A stretch of 64,000 bases of DNA, taken from NCBI GenBank assembly GCA_037954325.1, contig JBBMNZ010000019.1:12174501-12238500 (forward strand), read 5' to 3'. This DNA is from Fistularia commersonii. Its lineage: Eukaryota > Chordata > Actinopteri > Syngnathiformes > Fistulariidae. Shown one piece after another: positions 54,019-64,000 of the stretch; position 1 is the first letter of the stretch, and each line of letters starts with the position of its first letter. The notes below the pieces were generated by a model. It was not told the origin of the DNA. It saw only the letters and a program-made list of their open reading frames with translations, and ran no database searches. The translations under genes were made by a program, and so were the position numbers.

Positions 54019-54021
<3 letters not shown>

Positions 54022-54154
54022 AAGGTTATATGTATAGTGGCAGCTGGTGTTTATACCTGGTGTGTGAAGTCTCTTAGATTCAACTCATTCAGTCCAACTA
54101 CCTCTCTAATTTAATTAGGTCACCCAAGGCTCTAGAGTGGCTCTCCCACTCTAA

Positions 54155-54160
54155 GACACA

Positions 54161-54191
<31 letters not shown>
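54155..54191. repeat. CA microsatellite (arm 4)
   Basis: About 17 CA units with one CTCA interruption. Confidence 0.95.
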
Positions 54192-54194
<3 letters not shown>

Positions 54195-55807
54195 TCCGAT
54201 AGTCGTCCCACTGGGACTGAAGAAGAGAGGTGAGATGCTGACCTACCAGCATGGATCACCTACATTTCCAAAAGCTCCTTCATCAATGCATGTGTGTTTG
54301 AGCGTATCCACACGCACACACACACAGAGGTCCCCTCTCCACTTGTGTTACCCATGAGGGCCGGCTCTCTGTGTGTGTGTGCACGTTCAACTCTGCACCA
54401 GAGAGGCCACAGGGGTGCAGAAAGGCTGAAACTTTAGCTAAAGGTGACTCAACTCAAGCCCAGCCGGGCCATGGTGTCAGCAGCAGTGTAATCCATAGGG
54501 GGTCCCAGGGGGCCAACAAGTATGCATGGCCCCTGGGATGTTTTTTCAAATCAATGTGCTGTGTGGGTGAAAAAAAAAAAAAAGCTTGCAACTAGTGAGT
54601 CTGTGTTTGCTTGTTTGCAAATATCTATTCAATTTGGATTTTAAAGGATAACGAATCGCATGAATGTACAAATCCAACAATGCGGTAGTCTGAGTCTGGC
54701 CAGTCTGGGATCCTGCTGTTTTGATAAAAACTCTAAAATATGGGTCATATCATTAAAAAATAGGCTCAGTTATGCTCTAAAAATACCAGTCACTGGAACA
54801 TTTGGTTAAAGTAACTCAAAGCGCAGCTAATTAAGTGTTTATCTGTTACATAATGAGCTTTATGGTTGATAAGAAAACATGAACTACAGTTCACAACTAC
54901 AGAACCAGTTCAATAATTCAGTGTTGATTCTGGGTTTTTTAGAGTATTTTCTTTTTCTTTTTAGATTCATTATATTTCAGAATTTACGTCTTTTGTCTGC
55001 GTCGCCTTATTTCTTGGTATTTTTTGCAATTTAGCACTTTATTTCACATTGACGCTTTATTTCTGAACAAATGTAATGTGAATGGCGATGTGTTCGAAAG
55101 GGCTCCCAGTTGTCTGAACGCGTATTCGTGGCGTTTTTTTTCAATTCCCACCTTTCTCACAGACTCTATGGTGTATGCACTTAAAGTGTGTATAGTACAT
55201 CTGCATGACGTTTTTTTTTTTTTTCCAAATTACTTTATGGTTGCAAGTTCCTAGGCTTGCAGTACACTAGCTAAATAAAAAAAAAAACCTCAATATAAGT
55301 CAACAGATGTGTGTTTGCTGTGTGTATCCCAGCAGGGTCCTTGTGTATCTGCAGCGGTGCTTAATCCACCATCTGAAATGGGAACCTGGCTTCCATTCCA
55401 TTTCCCCACAGGCCCTGTGTAGCTACCCAACTCCCACACTCCCTACGACTCTGACTCCAGTGGAACGCATCTTGAAGCGATTTGGGGTTCAAACCCTCCG
55501 CCGCTTGCTCTCTTTTACCCCCCATTTTCTTTTGCACTACAAACCCCTAACCAAAAGAAATGCCTCCTCCCATTCTTGGCTGATGGAAGCTTTAAGGGCT
55601 TAGGCAAAAGCGCTGGAGCGGCAGTGCGGGCTCGACCTGGGGGTTGTGGAGCCTCGCGGTAAAATCAACAGTTATCCTGCCGCTGGAGCAAAGTCTGAAC
55701 AGCAAGAAAGGAAGGGAAGAGTCCACGAAAGTAGGACAGCTGGTGTCTAGGACTGGCTGTGGGCCTCCTCTGAAAATGCAGACATCTAGGTAAAATCACG
55801 TGTGCAC

Positions 55808-55813
55808 GCAAGC

Positions 55814-55851
<38 letters not shown>

Positions 55852-55998
55852 AAACCTGCTAATAGTGAAAGCCTGCGGGTCATCAAAAATCCTATTCACT
55901 CCCGTCAGGATATTGAAGTATGTCACGCTAATATTCCAGTGCAGATAGCTTAGCAGGAATGTGTGTGTATGCATGTGTGTGTGTGTGTGTGTGTGTGA
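55808..55998. repeat. opposed CA and TG tracts
   Basis: A CA tract (55811-55848) and a TG tract (about 55962-55997) are separated by about 110 bases of unique DNA. Confidence 0.93.
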
Positions 55999-56209
55999 AC
56001 GCACATGCAATCACATGGCAGCATGTGGGTGTGTGCTTCAATGTGTCCGTGAGCGTACTTCGCCTCTTCTCTACCACTTTATTTTCTATAGAGTGGCTTT
56101 TTCAAAAGTTGCCCGGGTATTTTCAAGGGGCTTGTCTAATTCATGCAGGTGAAGTGTTTTAAAGTCGCATTCCCCCGTTTACCTGCGGCACCCGGGAGAA
56201 CGCCCGGCA

Positions 56210-56416
56210 GCTTCTTCTTCACCTTCCTCGTAATTTCTATTCCTTTGTCCCTCTCCACCCCTCCCGCTACCCCCGTCCCTCTTTCTCCTCCGTTCCATCT
56301 TTTTTCTCATATCTGGATATATTCCCCTTCTCCTCTTCTCCCCATGTCCCTCCTCCTCTCCTTTACCTCTTCCATCTCTCTTTTTGTCGCTCTCTGTCTC
56401 TCTCTCTCCTCTCACA
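56210..56416. repeat. polypyrimidine-rich tract
   Basis: About 200 bases are mostly C and T, with CCTCTCC, CTCCTCTTCTCC and a TCTCTCTCTCTC end, stopping at CACAG near 56417. It resembles a very long splice-acceptor tract, but the sequence after it shows no recognisable exon. Confidence 0.8.
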
Positions 56417-56530
56417 GTGTTTGAAGCGGAGTGTTTGTCTCTAGGGTTGGATGATTGACAGCTGAGAGAGAGCCAGGCAGCTCTCTGGTGACAGATAAGG
56501 ACTTTGGCTCTATTACTCGCTGGGTCTTGC

Positions 56531-56567
56531 AGACACACACACACACACACAAACATTCACACACAAT

Positions 56568-56618
<51 letters not shown>

Positions 56619-56642
56619 AAATATGTATATATATATATATAT
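56531..56642. repeat. CA tracts running into AT tract
   Basis: CA tracts at 56532-56550 and 56571-56598 lead into TATATATA repeats with a TAAAATATG interruption, up to 56642. Confidence 0.93.
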
Positions 56643-56873
56643 TATCTATTGTATCAACCATCCATTCACATGGATTTACTTACATACCTGTGCACACACA
56701 TACGCACACACACACAAGCAAGCACACACTCTCCCTTGCTGCTCAACAGTTCAGCAGGGAGCAGACAAACCTATTTGCATTAGGAAGCAGCGTGTAAAAT
56801 AAATAAAGAATTGGATGAATCGAGGAATAAATAGACAGGAGGCACGGCTGGGGATGAGTATGACTGATTTGCA

Positions 56874-56874
56874 A

Positions 56875-56905
<31 letters not shown>

Positions 56906-56920
56906 GTGTGTGTGTGTGTT
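56874..56920. repeat. TG microsatellite
   Basis: TG units with one TGCG interruption. Confidence 0.95.
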
Positions 56921-58884
56921 GCACGCCCTCTCTTTTTCAACCTCTGGGCTCCCGAGTGGGGAGAGCAGCGGTGCTGCAAAAGAAATACCCTGCACACCCT
57001 GTTGAGCACGCAAACATAAACACACAGTCAAATATACATGAAAAGACTCTACAAAGCCCAAATCATTATGGTAATGAAAAAATAAAAGGGTCTAAAAATA
57101 CTGTTTTATCCCTCCCTTTGTTTCAGGGGAACTCCTGGGAGACTACCGGCTGACAATGGGAGAGAGAAAGAGTGAGGAGGAGAAAGACGCTTTTTTTTTT
57201 TTTTTCACAAACATCTCCCTCTCCAACCAGCCAAATCTCCGGATTGAAACACCGGTGTCTTCAAAGACAGAAACCCGTATTGAGTGCAATCGGTTCGAAT
57301 TTTGGTCCGTCTTTCTACGCATGGCTAAAAACAAAACTTGCTGATTGACAGCTGAGGGGAAGATGGCGTGAAAGACAGGCAGCCGGCGCGTAAAACAGGT
57401 GCAACATCAGAAACGAAGCGGGGAGAAACGCACGCGCGTTCACACGCAAACACACACACGCAGACATGAGCGCACACGTACCGAGCGGGAGCGAATTAAA
57501 CGAAGAACGTTCTGAGATGCAGATGAAGAGGGAGGGAGGGAGGGATGAAAGAAAGCGGGAAGTCATGTTGAGTTACAGGTGTGAGTCGAGGAGTCGTGGG
57601 GGGGAGAAACTGGTGGGAAAAGATGAGTGAGGAATAATTAAGCTGACCCCCCCGGCAGAGGAGTGTGTCGAGCAAAAAAGGAGACTGGAGGGAAAGCGAG
57701 GGGTGAGTCGAAGAAAGGTTGAAGGCGACGCTTGCTGCGACATGACGGGGAAACTGACGAAGAAAGAAAAGGCGAAGCCATGACCAAAAGAGCTGGCAGG
57801 CTCAGCGTGAAAGATGGAGGTAAAAAAAAAAAAAAGGAGAGGAGGACAGAGGTTTAGGAGCGAAAGGAGAGAAAGGCGGAGGAGGAGGTGACAGAGATAG
57901 ACGCCGAGCATGAAAATGGCCTTTGTCATCGCATCTCAAACACAGAGCCGGGAGACAAAGGCAGCGTGAGTGCGAGCGAAAGGAGGAGCCGCTTTCTCCG
58001 GCATCTCTTAGATGACAATAGCCATTTGTCTCCTCATCAGAAAGCAGCGAGCGAAGTACAGAACACGCTGTTCTTCCTCCTCGCTTGTGTCTCGTCTCCT
58101 CAATCTTGATTCGCTTTCCCACCAGCCTCTCCTCGGCATGCCGCACATTTAAATAGCCCTAAGTCGCTGGTAATGGGAATCTAGCTGGGTTTTGAGAGGC
58201 GTCCGGAGGGGGGGGGGGGGGACCTTCCCACCCCATCTGCACTATTTGAGGTTAGAGTTCAAGGGTCACGCTTGAGTGCTGATGGTGCACGGAACCAGAC
58301 AAAGCAGATTAACACACACATACAGCCGGGGTGAGCGGCGGTATGTCACCCTTACCGCCCTCCCCTCGCAGCCCGTTTCCCAGGCCTCAACCTCATTGGG
58401 TGAGGTGGTATCATATGTTGCAAGCTGCACCAATGGGAGGTCACGGCCCCGATTGTGCGTGCGGTCAGTGGTCAAACACCCGCTTGTCGGGGACGGTGAT
58501 GTCACCGCGGCCTTAGTATTCATAGCCAACAAATTGCAGATAAACGCCGTGGGCGTCTTGACGTGTTGTGTTGGTTCTCCCTCGTCCCACGCCGTTATGT
58601 CGGCGATTTAAATGCACTTTGATCAGAGTTCATATTAAATGCAGCTAAGTGATTCCCGGGGCAAAGTGCCACTCGTGGATCTATAATATCAAATCAATTC
58701 ACTACTGAAACCCAATAAGAGGGAGAGGAATGTTATCTGGGCAGAGTTAAACTTGAAATTAATTTCAGTTAATCAGTCTGACCCCCTCTGGCAGGAAATT
58801 TAGAAATGAGATTTTTTTTTTAAAAAAAAAGGATAACAAGCAAACACACTTTGTATACTCTGACTTCCAACCCAACAACCGCAA

Positions 58885-59120
58885 CTTAAGGGATTGGCTT
58901 TTCTGTTAACAAGACAGCGACCGTGGTCAAGCGGGCCAAACTCTTAGTGCTGACTGACGGGAAATTGATAGAAGCAGAGAAAATCCTCACTTAGAAGAGG
59001 CAGCAGCAGTTTTATTTAATTTGATTAAGAGATTAATGATCTGTCAAGTGACAAATTAATTAATTCCTCTAACCTTTCAGGAATCTGTTTAGAGCCAGCA
59101 AATAAGTTTGAGTAGGATTA
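58885..59120. promoter_or_regulatory. AT-core block, candidate conserved non-coding element
   Basis: It contains TTTGATTAAGAGATTAATGA, a TGTCAAGTGACA palindrome-like site, and AAATTAATTAATTCC. It is complex, non-repetitive sequence between simple repeats. Inference only. Confidence 0.25.
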
Positions 59121-60334
59121 GAAGGGTTGCCAGACCCCAGTGTTGCATTTACAATAAGTGATCTCCAGCTGATCAAGACGTTTATGTCACTGAGTCCTTA
59201 AAACTGATGGAAAAAAAAATGAATTTAAAATTACCATTTGAATCCGCAATCTGTCCCTTATGTCATGTGGATTTATTTCAAAATAATAGAAAAAAAAAAC
59301 AGGGAGGTAGACTGACACAGGATTTTTAGTTTGAAAAATCTTGAAAAGTATTGATATTCTTTTTCAGTGAAAGCACATAAGTACTTGACTAAAAGCCCTC
59401 ATTTAGTATTCTATCTATCATATGCATATGTATTATCTCATTGAGTGACGAGTACCATTTGAAGTGAATAGAGGGGCCAGACACAAAGGATCCAGCTGGC
59501 ACCAAACTTTCATCTAACATCACAAAGATGTTGTACAGATGTTGAAATTGAAGCCAGTTCTACTACAAACTCCACCCCGGGACTGAAAATCTACACAAAA
59601 TCAACACTGTTAGAAACTGAACTTCAAAATGTGGCAGGTTTAACGTGAGGAGGTTAAGGACACTTTGGATTTTTGGTCAGTTAACTACACAACTTAATGT
59701 CTTAAAAAACAAACATCGGCTTTTTCTATGTGAAGCAGACTTTAAAAAGTTAAATGTTTTGACATTGGGTAACATTAAAACCCAAAACAAAAGGTCTAAC
59801 AGTTTTCTCGCCCCCCCAAACACACACATCTACAAGCCCATAATATTATGTTTTACATTCGAGGAGTATTGATCAGCTGCCGTGAACAGAGATAAACCGA
59901 CAACAAACCGATATAGAACTTTGTGCGTCGATATAATTTCCCTTGTATATTTCCAGTGTCGTTTCCAATATGAAAACTCTATTTAGAAACGTATCGGCTC
60001 TCATTCGTCAAATCAAATCATCCGAAGCAAGAAAAAAATATTTTTTCTAATTCCTTAAAGGAGTAGGGTACTCTAACCAGATCGGTAAGCAGATTAAGAG
60101 CGCAAGAAAGAAACACAGAACCCGGATCGGGACTGAGGAATAACATCGGACCGACGTTCGGCATGTCGTCTAGTCGCGTGTGAAGTCTTTCCTGTAATCC
60201 GGCGGAGGTGGGCAGCCCTGCCAGTGTGTTTAGAAGTGTTAAAAGCCCCCTGACCTACTGCAGTCTGTTATTAAACCAACTGACTGCCAGGCCTGCTAAC
60301 TCATACTGGCATCCACACCCACGCCTGGCAACAC

Positions 60335-60356
60335 CCACACACACACACACACACAC
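60335..60356. repeat. short CA tract
   Basis: Eleven CA units; a second similar tract lies at 60658-60681. Confidence 0.92.
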
Positions 60357-60524
60357 TGGTCAGATCCACATAGTCACATGTGCAAACACTTCCAGGCAAA
60401 CATTCCGGCACGGGTGCGCGCACACACCTTGCCGGGCACTCGGCAGAGGGTGAATAGCCACCGATCCTCCTCCTCCGCCTCTTCCTTCCGCCTTATCAGT
60501 ACGCTGCGCTCCGCCTTCGCCGCA

Positions 60525-60620
60525 CACGCTGTACAGTCATTAATCATGATTCTCATTAATTATCTATGCACCCGGCTGGCTAATTAACACATCAGCTCAT
60601 GCAGAACTAATGCCACATGC
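60525..60620. promoter_or_regulatory. TTAAT-rich block, candidate conserved non-coding element
   Basis: It contains CAGTCATTAATCATGATTC, TCATTAATTATCTATGC and GGCTAATTAACAC. Dense homeodomain-like cores sit in otherwise complex sequence. Inference only. Confidence 0.3.
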
Positions 60621-61703
60621 TAGTTCACCTCCCACTCATACCCAGCATTTATACGCAAACACACACACACACACACACACAGCCTTTGCACACCTGTTTC
60701 ATCCAAACTTCTGATCCTAAGGAGTGAAAAATACAAAAAAAAAAAAAAAAAAAAAGAAGAAGGCGCTTGCGATGAAAAAGGTGACAATATGTTTGGTTTG
60801 ACGAAGCAGCTGCACAGGAGAGGAGAACAGTCTGGGATGTTTCATGTGTCGTGTTGTAATTTATATCTCCAGCGAACCCAGATGGACTTTCTTGTGTTGT
60901 GTCAAATTAAGCAATCAGCGTCGGACAAATTGTCATGAAAGGCAGTTGTCGCTTTTTGCGGGGTAATTATCTAACAGCGCCTGTATTCGTGAAATGAAGG
61001 GTTTGAATGGGCTTTGGACATCAGCTGAGCATCGCACTCAGAGGGATTTTAATAAAAGGAGTCAGACACGACATCGCTGATCTTTTGCGTATCCCGTTTC
61101 GTTCATTAGAAATTTCTCTCTGATTCCTGTTCCTTCCAAAACACTAAGAATAACGTCAATAACATCAGGTGATATTCATGCAATATGTTGAAAATTTTGA
61201 AAACACGTCCTGCTCATTTTAATGTAATTATCTTCAGCCATTATTAGACTAGCAAAAAGGCCAAAATTCAAAACTTATATTGAGAATTTTCAGGTCAATC
61301 ATTGCTATTATTCACATAATTTGAGGGTTTCTGATTGCTTGAGAGATTTTCATGCTGAAATTTGGGTAGTGACTCACCAGTTCTGATCAACTTTTTTTTC
61401 CCCTTTTAAACCCATTAAAGGGGCAAAAAAAGGTTAAAGAAAAGAATTAAATAAAATAGAAAAATAAAAGCCCATTTAACCATTCATGATGGGTACCCTG
61501 GGCTCTGGTTGACTCTTTTTTTGCCATAAATCTAAAGGATATATTCAAAGAATAATATCTCTTCTGATTGATCTCATTAAACACTTTTGCAGAGTAAAGG
61601 CTTACAGGTCTGTAACTTGTTAATAAATAGTGAATGAAAAAATTGTATATTACATACTCTCCATGTTACATTTTCATTTTTATTTAAAAATAAACTCATA
61701 CTT

Positions 61704-61794
61704 ACACATATATGTATGTATGTTTGTATATATATGTCTGTGTATGTAAATATATTTACATACATATATATCTACATACATTCATACATATATG
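61704..61794. repeat. AT-rich inverted repeat
   Basis: The centre at 61742-61763 is a perfect 22-base palindrome (GTATGTAAATA and its complement). Flanks of ATATATGTATG on the left and CATACATATAT on the right extend the pairing with small mismatches over about 90 bases. Confidence 0.8.
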
Positions 61795-61866
61795 ATAATA
61801 TAATCGTCTCAAGTCTAGTGATTCGAAATAAGCGTTGGAGCTGTTTCTCACTGTCATTTAAAGCTG

Positions 61867-62034
61867 AAAAGTTTCCGACACTGAATAAACTCACAGATAG
61901 CGCTGTTTTATTGGATAAATGACAAGGTTTTTTTTTATCCCTCAGACCTGAGGAAGATCCATGAGGATTAAAACGTTGTCATTTGTCCAATAGACGCAGC
62001 ACAATCTAAGAGTTCATACAGTGTGTGGGACTTT
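61867..62034. mobile_element. decayed foldback (inverted-repeat) element
   Basis: The left arm contains AAACTCACAGATAGCGCTG, then ATTGGATAAATGACAAGG, then TTTT. The right arm, reverse-complemented, reads GAACTCTTAGATTGTGCTG, then ATTGGACAAATGACAACG, then TTTT. The arms meet near CCTCAGACCTGAGG (61940-61953), itself nearly palindromic. Arms are roughly 65-80 bases, diverged, with almost no loop. It could be a MITE or two repeat copies inserted head to head. No coding capacity. Confidence 0.6.
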
Positions 62035-62918
62035 TTTCCTCTTTTTCCAATGCACCTGTTAGCAAAGTCAAAACAGGTTGCAGGAGTATTTTAATCTTTA
62101 ATCCCGCTGGAGGGATTTAACCCGGAAGTTGCAAACCTCCTGCACTTCCTCCACAGCAGGCAACATGCCGCTCCGCCTGGAGAGAGGAGTCTAATCCTTA
62201 TGCGATGCTGTGGTGGTCCACTGAAGGGAAAAACACACTTTTCTCCAAAACTACTGGACCGATTTCACACTTTTTCTCGAGGTTCAGGTAAGCCAAGAGA
62301 AGCCCGGAGAACACTCGGACCCGAGGAAAATCACAAAGTTCTGTCATGGCCTTAAATGGGTTAATAAAACATCTAGAAAATGAAAACTTAGTTCACCGGA
62401 GTGAGACTCAGCTACTGCTCTCGGTTGTGCTGACCTCAGTGAATTCGAATCTCGAATGCATAATTTCTGCTGGAGTCGGGGGGGGGATTTCATCAAAATC
62501 CCTTAAAATGTGGAAAAAAAAAAAAAAAAAAAAAAAGGAGCCAATTTCAACAGGAACCCCTGCGGCATCACGGGTCCTTATAAAGTCTACAGTATTATCT
62601 TTACACGTTTATTTTTATTTGGATCATAAAACACGAAGATTCAGTTCCAATGGACCCTACGGCGCATTTAGGGTACCGTATCCCGGTGAGATTTCGGGAC
62701 GCTCGGTGCGGTTAGAAGGCCGGTCTAGCAGCCTCTTTAGTATTTACTCCCTCTAATCTCCCATGAGGCCTCGGGGTTGAGTGAGAAATGCGCCTGGGGG
62801 CAAAATGGAGGGTAATTCACACTCAAACATGGAATTATACTGTTTCCATGCATGAAGCCTCTGAATAATTTACAGAATTCAATGGCTTAGCATTACTCAT
62901 CTTATGTGTGCCGGTGCG

Positions 62919-62946
62919 TGCACACACACACACACACACACACACT
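62919..62946. repeat. CA microsatellite
   Basis: About 13 CA units followed by CTCACAAACACAC. Confidence 0.93.
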
Positions 62947-63498
62947 CACAAACACACGGTGTGACACGCAGGTCTGGGACAGTCTGGACAGTAGTGAAGA
63001 TTTAGTCATCGCCCTCGCCTCGCCAATCTCTCAGTGGTGCATCACTAAATACAGCCCCTCTCATCTCATTCTTACTGACAGGCAGTGCAACATATAATTA
63101 CGTCCCCCTCCCTGAAACCAGGGCGGTAATCTAACACACTTCTCCGGCCGTTATTACAGAGACGCTGGCTTTTCTCTGCCCACACCTTCCCCTCAACCTC
63201 TCTCATTCAGCACTTGTTCTTTTCAGCTGAACTCTGATTTCTCCATCTCTACTTCTTCATCTCGCCCTGTATTCGTCCGCATTGAAAGGAGAGAGAGAAA
63301 AAGAGGGAGAAAGAAGGGGGGGGGGGGGGAAGCGCTCTGACATTAACGAGATTGCTTGTTAAGAAAGGAGGGAGGGCAGACCGGGGAGAGAGGAAGGTAA
63401 GGGGAGAATGGAGTGGCTGTAATTGGGAGGGTTTTTGAAAAGGAGAGAAAGAAAAGACAGAATTAGGTTTCTGCACGGGGCCTGTCTGAAAGTCTACG

Positions 63499-63537
63499 TG
63501 TGTGTCTGTCTATGTGTGTGTGTGTGTGTGTGTGTGT
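63499..63537. repeat. TG microsatellite
   Basis: TG units preceded by GTGTCTGTCTATG. Confidence 0.93.
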
Positions 63538-63639
63538 AGCAGTTACAGAAGGGACTAAATATAAGGTGAGAGAATGACTTGTTGGATTTCTGTAGAGGTG
63601 CTAAAGGTCAGACACACCTATCAATCAGGTTCATACAAA

Positions 63640-63960
63640 AGGGGGCCAGGTCTGGTTCCCCCGCCGCCGCCGCCGCCGCCACCGCCGCCGCCGCCGCTCC
63701 CTCCATCCTCCCTTCCAGACAAAGAAACACTGTACAGTCGCAGGCTCCTGGAGACTATTTCCTCCCGGTGCTTGCAGCCGGTGCACCGTCAGCGGGACCC
63801 ATTACGGAAATGTATTTCACTGACATTTCACTTCTCGTCCGGCTCCGCGATGCCAGACGTATCCTGCGGAGACGGCTCGCTTTATGGTAACATAAAGGAA
63901 CGGGGACTCCTTTTCTCAGCACGGATGAAAATATTTACCCTTTCGCCCGACGTATCGAGC
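63640..63960. promoter_or_regulatory. CpG-rich segment with (CCG)n, candidate CpG island
   Basis: A (CCG) run interrupted by CCA (63661-63697) is followed by about 250 bases with many CpG sites (GTCCGGCTCCGCGATG, GCCCGACGTATCGAGC), unlike the CpG-poor DNA around it. It could be a promoter or 5' UTR segment of efnb3 or of a divergent transcript. A 136-codon plus-strand frame crosses it (63574-63984), but it is proline-run driven and not recognised. No signal-peptide exon was found on the minus strand. Confidence 0.35.
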
Positions 63961-64000
63961 TTGGAGGATGTATTCTCTTCATAATGGGATTTTTAGGGAC

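Noticed and set aside
62346..62756. 136-codon plus-strand frame MALNGLIKHLENENL
   Set aside because: It is interrupted by an A23-type run that gives poly-lysine. No known domain. It may be part of an unrecognised repeat, but there is no evidence.
63574..63984. 136-codon plus-strand frame with a proline run
   Set aside because: It is kept open by the (CCG)n repeat. The rest is unrecognised and has no supporting splice or start context.

Overview
This window is vertebrate nuclear DNA, almost certainly from a teleost fish. Evidence for this is a split gene with GT-AG introns and vertebrate-type ephrin exons, a very high density of CA/TG microsatellites, and several copies of dispersed repeats of a kind common in fish genomes. 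No prokaryotic operon, phage, CRISPR or IS structure is present, and the long open frames are low-complexity or chance readings of intronic DNA.

Only one gene can be supported: an ephrin-B gene on the minus strand, best matched to ephrin-B3 (efnb3). Two coding exons are present. Exon 2 (40123-40412, 290 bp) encodes most of the Eph-receptor-binding ephrin domain. Exon 3 (6305-6397, 93 bp) encodes its C-terminal end. Both have consensus splice sites, and their phases fit exactly: the G ending exon 2 joins the CT opening exon 3 to give an alanine codon, and the protein then reads IIATSNGTRQGLDS. Exon 1 (signal peptide) must lie above about 40.4 kb and was not found. The stalk, transmembrane and cytoplasmic exons (4 and 5) should lie below 6.3 kb or outside the window and were also not found.

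Layout, in plus-strand coordinates: 1-6304 is the part of intron 3 in the window, holding a TTAA-flanked foldback element, a nested SINE-like cluster and TG/CG repeats. 6305-6397 is exon 3. 6398-40122 is a 33.7 kb intron 2 holding microsatellites, a 31-base G run, repeat fragments, a hexanucleotide array and a homeodomain-site-like AT block. 40123-40412 is exon 2. 40413-64000 is the part of intron 1 in the window, holding a degenerate tandem duplication, a SINE-like full copy, a dense cluster of opposed TG and CA tracts, two inverted-repeat structures, CNE-like AT blocks and a CpG-rich (CCG)n segment at the far end.

No new biological system could be demonstrated. The most useful leads are the expanded ephrin-B3 introns and the possible regulatory elements in them, and the structure-forming repeats (foldbacks, opposed TG/CA arms, G31, Z-DNA-type tract).
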